Below are positions 8,086-15,143 of a stretch of DNA of 15,230 nucleotides, in pieces. Every line of letters begins with the position of its first letter. The first letter of the stretch is position 1. Source of the DNA: Phycisphaerae bacterium (GTDB lineage Bacteria; Planctomycetota; Phycisphaerae; UBA1845); assembly GCA_029260155.1 (NCBI GenBank), contig JAJDDU010000032.1:1-15230 (forward strand). The letters run 5' to 3'. The position numbers and the translations under genes were made by a program. Below the pieces are notes generated by a model that was not told the DNA's origin, made no database searches, and saw only the letters and a list, made by a program, of their open reading frames with translations.

Positions 8086-8652
8086 TCACCCGCCGCACTC
8101 GCCCTCGGATGCGACACTGACGCCCGCCGTCGCGGCGAAGCAGTCGTTCGCATACGTTTCGCCGTCACAGCCGCACACGGGTTGGAAGATCTCGGTGCAT
8201 ACTTCCGGGATCTCGTCGCACACGCCGGATTGGTCGCTGCTGCCGCAAGAGCCCTCAGCGAACAGGCAGTAGAACCCGTCGGCGCACACAGTGCCCGCGA
8301 TTCCGCCACAGAATGCGTCGGCTGATGGCTCGCACGGCCCGCGATGAGCGACGTTGATGCCGGCGGAGTTCGCGCGGCAGGGGTTGGAATACGTTTGCTC
8401 ATCGCACCCGCACACGGGCGAGAATTCCTGAGTGCAAATCGACGGCATCGGCGTACACATGCCCGGTGACCCCGACTCGTCGCAATCTCCCTCATCGAAC
8501 TGGCAGAACGACGAAGTCTCGCACGCAACCCCGTCCGCCCCGCCGCAACCGACTGGATCGGGCGGATCGATGTCGAAACAGCCGGTCGTCGACGCCATCA
8601 TGGCCAATGCGATCACGACGACCATCCCTCTGGCTTGTCGAACTCGTTTCAT
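8086..8652 (-). CDS. Secreted lipoprotein with two Kazal-type protease-inhibitor domains
   Basis: 188 residues. A basic N-terminus and hydrophobic core end in ASTTGC (Cys25), a weak but plausible lipobox, so the protein is probably exported and lipid-anchored. The rest is two tandem copies of one module. Each has a Cys-rich front part beginning CGG (about 36-72 and 114-150) followed by a Kazal core: CTQEFSPVCGCDEQTYSNPC and CTEIFQPVCGCDGETYANDC. These match the classical Kazal pattern C-T-P1-E-x-x-P-x-C-G-x-D-x-x-T-Y-x-N-x-C. By alignment with avian ovomucoid domains the P1 residues would be Gln and Glu. It may protect the cell surface from exogenous or own proteases. GGAG 7 nt before the ATG supports the start. 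No partner gene is obvious nearby, and no terminator is visible in the 8-nt gap to cobB. Confidence 0.85.
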   Translation of the reverse strand: MKRVRQARGMVVVIALAMMASTTGCFDIDPPDPVGCGGADGVACETSSFCQFDEGDCDESGSPGMCTPMPSICTQEFSPVCGCDEQTYSNPCRANSAGINVAHRGPCEPSADAFCGGIAGTVCADGFYCLFAEGSCGSSDQSGVCDEIPEVCTEIFQPVCGCDGETYANDCFAATAGVSVASEGECGG

Positions 8653-8692
8653 GTCCCTGCTCCATACTTCAGAGGTTGGCGACCTGCGAATT

Positions 8693-8711
8693 CACCGGTT
8701 GAAAACCGGTG
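8693..8711. repeat. REP-like hairpin
   Basis: CACCGGTT and AACCGGTG form an 8-bp perfect inverted repeat around a 3-nt loop, between tRNA-Ala and the Kazal lipoprotein gene. There is no T-run on either strand, so it is not a standard intrinsic terminator. The shape, with flanking GTGGCAC on one side, resembles intergenic REP-type palindromes. I see only one copy in this window. Confidence 0.4.
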
Positions 8712-8895
8712 CCACACGCCCAATACGAATCCTTGTTTTGTCGGAATCAGTCTGTGCCTCAGATGCCGATTCTACGCGTCAACGTGCTGACGACAAACAC
8801 ATAGGACTGTTCCCAGCGCAGAGCCGACACTAACAGCGATATCTAGTGTTGCCATCGGTGCTGAGTTGCGCGCATAGACCCCTGCCAGAAAAGAT

Positions 8896-8968
8896 TGGAG
8901 CCGAGCGGGCACGATCCGCCAACCTCCTGGTTGCAAACCAGGCGCTCTCCCAATTGAGCTACGGCCCC
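8896..8968 (-). tRNA. tRNA-Ala (anticodon TGC)
   Basis: A complete 73-nt cloverleaf without an encoded CCA. The acceptor stem GGGGCCG pairs with CGGCTCC and contains the G3-U70 wobble that defines alanine tRNAs; the discriminator is A73. The D-arm is normal (TAGCTCAATTGGGAGAGC), and the anticodon stem CCTGG/CCAGG encloses TTTGCAA, giving TGC. The T-stem GGCGG/CCGCT pairs, but the T-loop reads ATCGTGC instead of the usual TTCGANN, so both T54 and A58 are changed. It lies 86 nt downstream of tRNA-Ile on the same strand and is probably co-transcribed with it. Confidence 0.95.
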
Positions 8969-9054
8969 GGCGTGTCCCACAGCGCTTGAATGCGCGCCAC
9001 AGGTCTCTGGATACTTGGTATCGACGCACGCGGGTGCCCCGTTCCACCCGGAAA

Positions 9055-9127
9055 TGGGCCCACCAGGACTTGAACCTGGGACCTCGTCGTTATCAGCGAC
9101 GCGCTCTGCCAACTGAGCTATGAGCCC
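9055..9127 (-). tRNA. tRNA-Ile (anticodon GAT)
   Basis: A 73-nt cloverleaf without an encoded CCA. The acceptor GGGCTCA pairs with TGGGCCC (one G-T wobble). The D-arm is TAGCTCAGTTGGCAGAGC, the anticodon stem CGTCG/CGACG encloses CTGATAA (GAT), and the T-arm is CCAGG-TTCAAGT-CCTGG with discriminator A. It is first in an Ile-Ala pair, the order normally found in the 16S-23S spacer, yet no rRNA flanks it here. Confidence 0.97.
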
Positions 9128-9147
9128 TTCGTTTTCGTCGAACGGGT

Positions 9148-9175
9148 ACTCTAGGGGCGAACGTGGTTCTGTCAA
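9148..9175 (-). promoter_or_regulatory. Sigma70-like promoter of the tRNA-Ile/tRNA-Ala unit
   Basis: On the minus strand a perfect TTGACA (9175-9170) is followed after 16 nt by TAGAGT (9153-9148), four of six matches to TATAAT. Transcription would start near 9141, about 14 nt before the 5' end of tRNA-Ile, a normal distance for a tRNA promoter. Confidence 0.65.
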
Positions 9176-9390
9176 CGTACGCGGCACACAGTAACTGTTT
9201 TCGCAGCTGCGATGTGTTCAGAACACCTGCGTGCAACCAGACGATCACACGGTCCAACAAGGTGCCCCCAAGAGATGGGCCCGCCCGTTTCGAGTGGACG
9301 CTCATGACGTCGGCAACACGTCGCACCGCGCGAAACTAGACGCAAACCGCTTCGCCGACCGTCTACCTGCTGAGGTTTTGAATCCTGTGT
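9176..9390. other. Intergenic region between the divergent tRNA unit and the sigma-factor unit
   Basis: I see no gene, convincing repeat or terminator in these 215 nt. The small ORF on the minus strand across it (to 9326) has no recognisable features and overlaps tRNA-Ile. Confidence 0.5.
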
Positions 9391-9399
9391 TGCGATAAT
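9391..9399 (+). promoter_or_regulatory. Extended -10-like element upstream of the sigma-factor leader
   Basis: TGC followed by GATAAT resembles an extended -10 (TGn-TATAAT) with one mismatch. It ends 6 nt before the ATG at 9406, so transcription would begin at or near that codon. No good -35 is visible, which extended -10 promoters often do without. Confidence 0.35.
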
Positions 9400-9405
9400 C
9401 GATCC

Positions 9406-9678
9406 ATGAGAAAGGTCTCATGTGCACACCGTTTCGCTCGTAACATCATTCTCTTACCGGCATTGACGCGATCTGTCGTCATAGAAGCCCCATGGGGCAA
9501 CATCCCTAATATCTATGAGAACACAAAAAAGCACCCAGATTGGCTAATGCGTACAACAGAAAAAAAGTTCCCAAACCACCGTAATTTACCTTGCATCACC
9601 AAATTACCCAGAGTAACATTCCGCCCGATGGCAGCATTTGATGTCACGGAGGACGCAATTAGGAGCCACGACAGATGA
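9406..9678 (+). CDS. Doubtful 90-residue ORF in the AT-rich leader of the sigma-factor gene
   Basis: An open frame of 90 codons whose TGA stop overlaps the sigma-factor ATG (ATGA), the arrangement expected for translational coupling. Its start has no Shine-Dalgarno but lies 6 nt after an extended -10-like box. The product has no recognisable domain, signal peptide or TM helix; it is basic, with a motif-free Lys/Arg/Pro-rich second half. The DNA is clearly richer in A and T (including A-tracts near 9523 and 9560) than neighbouring genes. It may be a small leader gene, or simply an untranslated leader that happens to be open. Confidence 0.25.
   Translation: MRKVSCAHRFARNIILLPALTRSVVIEAPWGNIPNIYENTKKHPDWLMRTTEKKFPNHRNLPCITKLPRVTFRPMAAFDVTEDAIRSHDR
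9487..9498. repeat. 12-nt perfect palindrome in the sigma-factor leader
   Basis: GCCCCATGGGGC is fully self-complementary and stands in otherwise AT-rich sequence about 180 nt before the sigma-factor start. It could be a dimeric-repressor operator or part of an RNA structure; neither can be shown here. Confidence 0.3.
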
Positions 9679-10454
9679 AGAAGAAAGATCAAGCGATCGA
9701 GACGAAATGGGCCAAGTACCTGCGGAAGCACGATGTCAAGCTTCGTAACGAGCTGGTTGTTCACTACAGCCATCTCGTTCACACGCAAGCGGCCCGCCTA
9801 TCACGCAAATTGCCGGCGCAGATTTCCTATGACGAGATTTGTAGCGCGGCGTTTGACGGCCTGATCGAGGCCGTTGAAGCGTATGACCCGATGCACAAAG
9901 CCAAGTTTGAAACATTCTGCCAGCAGCGGATTTCCGGAGCTGTCATGGATTGGCTGCGTGGGTTGGATCCTCAAAGTCGCACGGTACGAACCTTCGAGAA
10001 GAAACGGCTGAGCGCCCGCGAGATGCTGGATGCTGAGAATGGCCGGCCTCCCGATCAGCTGGAGATCGCCGCGCGCATGGGCGTGTCCATCGCACGTTAC
10101 GAACAGCTTTGCCGGCTGTCACAACTCGGCAAGGAAGTCCATTTCAGCGCCATGGAGCCGCAGTCTGACCGCAACGGGCGGGGTCCGGCGCGTAGTTGGG
10201 ACGTTGGAGACAAGCGTGGCGTCGACCCAGCCGCCACCATGTCGCGCGAAATGCTGACCGAGTACATCACTCGAGGCCTCTCCCGCGAGGAGCGGCTGGT
10301 GCTGGTGCTGTATTACTACGAAGAACTGACCAGGTCGGAGATCGGCTCTGTGCTGAAGCTCTCCGAATCCAGGGTAAGCCAGATTCACAAGGACATACTC
10401 CAACGCCTGCGCATGCGTTTCGGTAAGAGCCTGTGTGAGGAGTTGGTTGCGTAA
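9675..10454 (+). CDS. Alternative RNA polymerase sigma factor, FliA/WhiG family (sigma28-like)
   Basis: 259 residues with the three-domain layout of group 3 sigma factors. Region 2 (about 30-98) includes HLVHTQAARLSRKLP, ISYDEICSAAFDGLIEAVEAYD and FETFCQQRISGAVMDWLRGLD, the core-binding and -10-reading parts. Region 3 (about 105-150) contains GRPPDQLEIAARMGVS. Region 4 (about 205-252) has LSREERLVLVLYYYEELTRSEIGSVL and the HTH LSESRVSQIHKDILQRL, which should read the -35 element. AGGAG lies 9 nt before the ATG. The family controls flagellar or developmental genes in other bacteria; no such gene is in the window, and no anti-sigma gene is adjacent, so the regulon is unknown. The long AT-rich leader suggests regulated expression. 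truA lies 139 nt downstream and has its own possible promoter. Confidence 0.93.
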   Translation: MKKKDQAIETKWAKYLRKHDVKLRNELVVHYSHLVHTQAARLSRKLPAQISYDEICSAAFDGLIEAVEAYDPMHKAKFETFCQQRISGAVMDWLRGLDPQSRTVRTFEKKRLSAREMLDAENGRPPDQLEIAARMGVSIARYEQLCRLSQLGKEVHFSAMEPQSDRNGRGPARSWDVGDKRGVDPAATMSREMLTEYITRGLSREERLVLVLYYYEELTRSEIGSVLKLSESRVSQIHKDILQRLRMRFGKSLCEELVA

Positions 10455-10557
10455 GAGGGTATGGATGTCGCCTCAGGCGGGCAAGGACGCTTCGCCGGGG
10501 ACATCATTGTTCGCTGTTCGGGCTGGCTGTCACGGATGACGGTTAGTCAGGAACATG

Positions 10558-10586
10558 TTGATGGTAGCCTGACGGTTGCGTACCAT
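10558..10586 (+). promoter_or_regulatory. Possible truA promoter ending 7 nt before the start codon
   Basis: TTGATG (10558-10563) and TACCAT (10581-10586) are separated by exactly 17 nt, each with four of six consensus matches. The -10 ends 7 nt before the ATG at 10594, and no Shine-Dalgarno precedes that ATG, so the mRNA may be leaderless. A GTCAGG/CCTGAC inverted repeat (16-nt loop, about 10545-10572) overlaps this promoter. Confidence 0.4.
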
Positions 10587-10593
10587 CGCCGAA

Positions 10594-11388
10594 ATGGCAC
10601 GCAACCTCAGGCTACTCCTATGTTATGACGGAACGGATTTCCATGGCTGGCAATTCCAGCCGGGGTTCCGGACGGTGCAGCATACGCTTCAGCAGCAGCT
10701 CCGTCGCGTGCTGCGTCACGAAGTGACTCTCGTCGCGAGCGGCAGGACCGACGCGGGCGTGCATGCCGCGGGCCAAGTCGCCAATGTCGTCACCTCGTGC
10801 ACAATTCCATGTCACAAGCTACGTCATGCCATCGGCTCGCGACTGCCTGAGGATTTGGGCGTCCGTGCGGTCACTGAGGTCGCGATGGATTTCCACGCGA
10901 TACGCAGCGCCGCCGGCAAGCTGTATCGCTACCGCATCTTCAACACGCCGGTGAGGCCGGTCACGCGATCGATACAGCGCTACGCCTACCATTTCTGGGA
11001 GCCGCTCGACGTACACCGCATGCAAGAGGCTGCCTCACGCTTCGTCGGCGAGAAAGATTTCACGTCTATGGCTGCGCGCAGGTGCGTGCGGCAGACCATG
11101 GTGCGGCGGGTCATGCGTTGCGACGTCGAGCGTCACCTTGACGAGATTCGCATAGATGTCGAGGGAGGCGGTTTTCTTTACAATCAAGTACGCAACATGG
11201 TCGGAACGCTGATCGACATCGGTCGCGGACGTTGGGAGCCCGAGTGCATCGACGAAATGCTCGCAGGTCGTGATCGTTCGCTGGCTGGACCGACCGCGCC
11301 GGCGCACGGACTGAGTCTGCAATGGGTCCGCTACCCGGCCGAGCTGCTCTGTCCACGGACGACACCTGTCGAAACGGATTCCGACTAA
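10594..11388 (+). CDS. truA: tRNA pseudouridine(38-40) synthase
   Basis: 264 residues, normal for TruA, which isomerises uridines 38-40 in the anticodon arm of many tRNAs. Visible: the N-terminal LLCYDGTDFHGWQ, the catalytic loop ASGRTDAGVHA with nucleophile Asp53, the FHAIRSAAGKLYRYRI segment (substrate-binding Arg and Tyr), GEKDFTSMA, and GGGFLYNQVRNMVGTLIDIGRG near the C-terminus. The ATG at 10594 begins the conserved N-terminus; a TTG at 10576 would add six residues and overlaps the -10-like box. The stop is 3 nt before the glycosyltransferase ATG, so the two are probably one operon despite unrelated functions. Confidence 0.96.
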   Translation: MARNLRLLLCYDGTDFHGWQFQPGFRTVQHTLQQQLRRVLRHEVTLVASGRTDAGVHAAGQVANVVTSCTIPCHKLRHAIGSRLPEDLGVRAVTEVAMDFHAIRSAAGKLYRYRIFNTPVRPVTRSIQRYAYHFWEPLDVHRMQEAASRFVGEKDFTSMAARRCVRQTMVRRVMRCDVERHLDEIRIDVEGGGFLYNQVRNMVGTLIDIGRGRWEPECIDEMLAGRDRSLAGPTAPAHGLSLQWVRYPAELLCPRTTPVETDSD

Positions 11389-11391
11389 GCT

Positions 11392-12549
11392 ATGCGTATT
11401 TGTCACGTCATCACGCGTTTGATCATCGGCGGAGCGCAAGAGAACACGCTGCTGTCTTGCGAGGGTTTGGCTTCGCGCGGGCACGAGGTGACGCTCGTCT
11501 CCGGAGTTGAGACCGGCCCTGAAGGTTCGCTGTGGGACGACGCCGAAAAGAGCGCGGTGACGCTGGTACGTCTCCACTCGCTGGTGCGCAACCCGAAGCC
11601 GCGCAGCGACTTGCGATGCGTCCGGGAGCTGACAACGCTGTTCCGCGAGAAGCAATTCGACGTGGTACACACTCACAGCAGCAAGGCCGGTATCTTGGCG
11701 CGACTGGCCGCACGACGTGCGAAGATTCCGGTCGTCGTACACACCATCCATGGCATGAGTTTCAACCGGACGCAATCGCCCGCCGCAAGGTGGTTCTACA
11801 GAGCAATGGAGCGTCGCGCCGCGCGCTGGACGCACGCTTTTGTGTGTGTCGCCGACGCCATGACCGATCAAGCAGTCGCAGCTGGCTTAGCTCCGCGCGA
11901 GCGCTTCACAACGGTCTACTCCGGGATGCGCACCGAGGCCTACGCGCCGGACGCCAAGCGACGAACAGCCATCCGCGATGAGTGGGGAGTTCCGCGCGAT
12001 GCCGTCGTGGTGGGCACTGTAGCCCGCCTGTTTCGCAACAAGGGTTACGAAGACCTGATCAACGCCATGCTGCCCGCCGTCGCCAACGCGCCCTCCATCC
12101 GATTCGTCTGGGTGGGCGACGGGCCGCACCGCGATCGATACGTCGAGCAAGTTCGCAAGTTGGGCCTAGCCGACAATCTGCACCTGACCGGTCTGGTGTC
12201 GCCGCACGAGGTGCCCGCGTTGATCGCGGGGTTCGACATTTTGGCCCACGCCTCGCGATGGGAAGGCCTGCCCAGGGCGCTGGTTCAGGGCTTGCTGATG
12301 GAAGTGCCGGGCATCGCGTACGACATCGACGGCGCCCCGGAAGTCATCGAAGACGGCGCCACGGGACGAATAGTGCCACTAGGTGACACTGCCTCGCTCG
12401 CCGGCGCGATCGTCGCCCTGGCGCGATCCGCCGAATCCAGACGAGCCATGGGCGAGGAAGGCCGCCGCCGCTGTCTCACGCAATTCGCCGCCGAGAAAAT
12501 GGTCGACGACCTCGAATGCCTCTACAAGCAATTGCTCACGAGGGTTTGA
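11392..12549 (+). CDS. Glycosyltransferase family 4
   Basis: 385 residues with the GT-B fold of GT4. The N-terminal acceptor domain begins with HVITRLIIGGAQENTLL and has DVVHTHSSKAGILARLAA (about 90-107) and VHTIHGM. The C-terminal donor domain contains GTVARLFRNKGYEDLI (about 208-223), FVWVGDGPHRD, LTGLVSPHEVPALIAGFDI and SRWEGLPRALVQGLLMEVPG (about 288-307), followed by GAPEVI. In the donor-site E-x7-E motif the first Glu is Glu291 but the second is Gln299; this seems tolerated in related GT4 enzymes, as I recall, so it need not mean inactivity. It should transfer a sugar from a nucleotide-sugar, probably to a surface polysaccharide or lipid, at the cytoplasmic side. The 3-nt gap to truA suggests coupled expression. 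The acceptor is unknown. Confidence 0.92.
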   Translation: MRICHVITRLIIGGAQENTLLSCEGLASRGHEVTLVSGVETGPEGSLWDDAEKSAVTLVRLHSLVRNPKPRSDLRCVRELTTLFREKQFDVVHTHSSKAGILARLAARRAKIPVVVHTIHGMSFNRTQSPAARWFYRAMERRAARWTHAFVCVADAMTDQAVAAGLAPRERFTTVYSGMRTEAYAPDAKRRTAIRDEWGVPRDAVVVGTVARLFRNKGYEDLINAMLPAVANAPSIRFVWVGDGPHRDRYVEQVRKLGLADNLHLTGLVSPHEVPALIAGFDILAHASRWEGLPRALVQGLLMEVPGIAYDIDGAPEVIEDGATGRIVPLGDTASLAGAIVALARSAESRRAMGEEGRRRCLTQFAAEKMVDDLECLYKQLLTRV

Positions 12550-12556
12550 AATCGGG

Positions 12557-12576
12557 TGTCCATGCACTTATGGACA
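12557..12576. terminator. Hairpin between convergent genes
   Basis: TGTCCAT and ATGGACA form a 7-bp stem with a 6-nt loop just after the glycosyltransferase stop and overlapping the stop codon (12570-12568) of the convergent secreted protein. Position suggests a bidirectional terminator, but neither strand has a T-run after it. Confidence 0.35.
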
Positions 12577-14614
12577 ATTGCTCAGCGCACAAGGGCACTC
12601 GTCCACGATTCCATCGGCGGGCCAGTTGAGGATGAACTGATTGCGATCCTCCGCATCGATCCTGCCGTTGCAGTTCCAATCCGCGAGGTGATCGTAATTC
12701 GCGGCCCCTAGCACTGAGCAATAGGCATCGTTGAAGCGGGTTACGTCGCCCGCGTCGGTCCCGACCGTGATCGTCTCATTGAAGTTGCCGTACAACGTCG
12801 GTGTCAGCTTTCTTGGCGTGTAGGAAGCGCTCCCGTCCATGATCGTCCCGCCGCTGCCGAGTTTTCCGGTGTAATAAACATTCAGCCCATTGACCTGCAA
12901 GACGCTCCCCGAAACAACATCGAGCTTGCTGACGTAGAGTGCCTCGGAGACCTCCGGCCCGGCGCAGCTCGATCCGATGCACGGTTATGGGCGTGCTCGC
13001 AAAACCGTTCTCCAGGGTTGCGGTCAATACGGCATCAACGGTAAGCGCTTGCCAGCGTCGTACGCACGGCGAGTCCGTGAACAACACGTTGCCGGGGTTG
13101 CCCCCCTCGTAATCCGGACCAAACACCTCAAGGTCGGGCGCGAAGGCCGTCGAGGCTAGCGTCAGCGACACGCCTTCAGCGTCGAAATCGATTGGGGGGT
13201 CCGTGGTCGTGACCAGCTTCGAGCTGACCACAAGTCCCTTCTCGATTTCCATCTTGAGGTTCGCGCCCCACCCCCCTTTGACCAGCGTCCCCCCGAGCTT
13301 GATGGGGCCTTGGGCGGTGTAGTTGTTTCCGAGTCCCTCGTACGTCAACGTCGAGTTTGCACCCAGGTTTTGTGCGAATCCGGGGTGGTCCGCGGAGAAT
13401 TCCACACTTAGCTGTCCTCCGTTTTTGAACAAAACATCCGAAGTCAGAAAACTGCGCCCGAAGGCACTGCACGCAAACAAGCCGCCGTCGACAGTGAGCG
13501 CGTAGGGCATGAAACGACCGCTGATGTGCACTTCTGCGGCATCCTGGACCGTCCAATACCCTAAATACGCCACCGCGCCGGCGACCAACGACGCATTATC
13601 CTTGACCGTCCACGTCCCGGCGACGATTGACGTGACCAGCAATTCTTCTTGAGGAGGGTCTTCTGACCCAGAACATGGAACGGCGGGGTATTCCTGCGGA
13701 CAGAACCCGATCGTCATCCGAGCATGGTCCTGCAGAAGAAAGGTGGCGCCTTGTCCCGCAGCGCTCTCGACACAAGCGTGGAGGCATTGGGTCACAGCAA
13801 TGTCCGCGTACCCCTGTAGCGTCCAATCGTCGGCGATGGGGTTTGGGATCCCGACGGACGCGACCGTCACATACGTCGAATCGGTTTCCGACTGGGCCGA
13901 CGAAGTCCCAAACGTCATGTCCAACCCGTTGACGTCCCCAGCGACGACGATGTTCCCCCGATTCCCGAAGCTACAGCCCACGGTATGGTCCCCCGGCCCG
14001 GTCACGTCGCCGAGAATATCGAAAATAGCGTCGTTGCCCACGGCGATGCTTGTATCGCGGATCCCGCCCCCAGCCACTGTATTGCTGAACGTCACGTTGT
14101 TGGACAGCGCAATCGTGCTGTCTATCAAAATGAACTGGGAGGTGATGTCGATGTAATTCCCTTTCTGTTTGTCGCCCGGGACGAAGTGGATCCCGTCCGT
14201 CGCGCCCCCGCCGCTGACGCGCGTCCGGTTCTGATCATCCAGGCCGTTCTCCAGCTTGACGACGAAGTTCGCGTCGCTCCCCGCCGCCCGCCTGAGACCC
14301 CCGCCCCCGACGGTCCAGAGCTTCCCCGCTTCAACCACTACGAACCGATCGGCGTTCGTCTTGATCCCACCCTTTCCCAGAAACGACCAGCACGACCGAT
14401 CTCCCGCCACCTGAATATGATTCAGCTTCACCAAATGCTTCGCGTCGTCAGTCGGACCGGGAGGGAACGGCGCGTCCCAGTTGGCACCGAGGTTCCAAAT
14501 CCCGCTTACGTCCGACGTCCAGTTGATCACGTCCGCCCGCGCCAGCCCGATAACCATGCTGCTCGCAAGCATCGCGCGCAAGAATACCGTTGTTTTCCCT
14601 GTGACTCTTGACAT
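12568..14614 (-). CDS. Large secreted beta-structured protein with dockerin/EF-hand-like C-terminus, frameshifted
   Basis: The ATG at 14614 has AGAGGA 7 nt upstream and starts a signal peptide (residues 1-27, cleavage near LARA|D). The mature part opens with INWTSDVSGIWNLGANWD, like planctomycete proteins that begin with a NW-rich beta module, and continues as Gly/Asn/Thr/Val-rich sequence of probable beta-helix type. The frame runs to 12776, but after STPITVHR (about 12985) it turns into Arg/Cys-rich nonsense. In the next frame the expected tail continues: SEALYVSKLDVVSGSVLQVN, LNVYYTGKLG, then the calcium-loop-like DWNCNGRIDAEDRNQFILNW, ending at 12568. The span is 2047 nt, so skipping one base gives 681 residues. 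A stop in the second frame near 12984 limits the shift to about 12950-12985. This may be a real mutation, a sequencing error or, less likely, programmed +1 frameshifting. The function is unknown; probably cell-surface or extracellular. Confidence 0.8.
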
Positions 14615-14638
14615 GTTATGATCCTCTTTGGTTGACGT

Positions 14639-14659
14639 CCCGCCGCGCAAGCGGCAGGG
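14639..14659. promoter_or_regulatory. Hairpin in the leader of the large secreted protein
   Basis: CCC-GCCGC and GCGGC-A-GGG form an 8-bp stem with one bulged base and a 4-nt loop, about 12 nt upstream of the Shine-Dalgarno for the ATG at 14614. It could influence translation or mRNA stability; it lacks a T-run. Confidence 0.3.
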
Positions 14660-14804
14660 ACTCTCTCAGGGCAGTTGTGGCGTCCCGCGCCGCGACTGCC
14701 CACTTTTCTTTTCACGACGTCACACTGAAGCCGCGACCGTGTTTGCGCCAGCCCGTCGGAATCACACCTCCTTTCCACCTTCGGGTCCAAGGCTGCCGGG
14801 CGCC

Positions 14805-15143
14805 CTACGGAGCCAACTCACCCGGCCCAGTGAACGCCTCCTGAAACGAGTCGAAATCCTGCAAATCGACATCATCGTCACCGTCGAAATCCCCGCGATC
14901 ACAGTCCCCGAGAAGCCCGCTGTTCGGTTCGGCGTGGCTTTCGGCGACGCACAGTTGCATTGCGCGCGCATCTCTCATGTCGATGTGAAAATCTCCATCG
15001 ACATCGCCGACGCTCGCGATGCGTCTGAGGGATAGTATCGCGGTATCACCGAAGGCGTTTACGATCGCGCGCCAAGTGACCTCGCCTCGATCATTGATTG
15101 GGGCCTGGGCCCCGCTAGTGTAGTGTTTCAGAATTGAGGAATT
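14805..15143 (-). pseudogene. C-terminal fragment of a dockerin-like secreted protein
   Basis: 112 codons ending at TAG 14807-14805. The fragment carries two EF-hand-like calcium loops typical of dockerin type I repeats: DVDGDFHIDMRDARAMQL (about residues 47-64) and DFDGDDDVDLQDFDSFQEAF (about 85-104), then a short GPGELAP end. Before them lies WRAIVNAFGDTAILSLRRIA. There is no ATG, GTG or TTG before the loops, and the frame meets a TAA at 15146-15144. The first ~9 residues lie in sequence that looks like the end of an insertion element (from about 15116), so the native protein part starts near residue 10. I infer a gene whose 5' part was cut off by insertion or rearrangement. It is in the same orientation as the large secreted protein 190 nt downstream and probably belongs to the same class of exported proteins. 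Confidence 0.65.

Noticed and set aside
8827..8849. ACACTA/TAGTGT inverted repeat downstream of tRNA-Ala as a terminator
   Set aside because: Only a 6-bp stem with an 11-nt loop and no T-run.
11035..11871. 278-codon minus-strand frame opposite truA and the glycosyltransferase
   Set aside because: Antisense shadow of two recognised genes, with no protein features of its own.
14720..14774. 17-codon ORF (GTG start) after a strong AAAGGAGGT on the minus strand
   Set aside because: The Shine-Dalgarno directly touches the GTG, and the peptide is too short and featureless to support; the motif may be chance or a relic.
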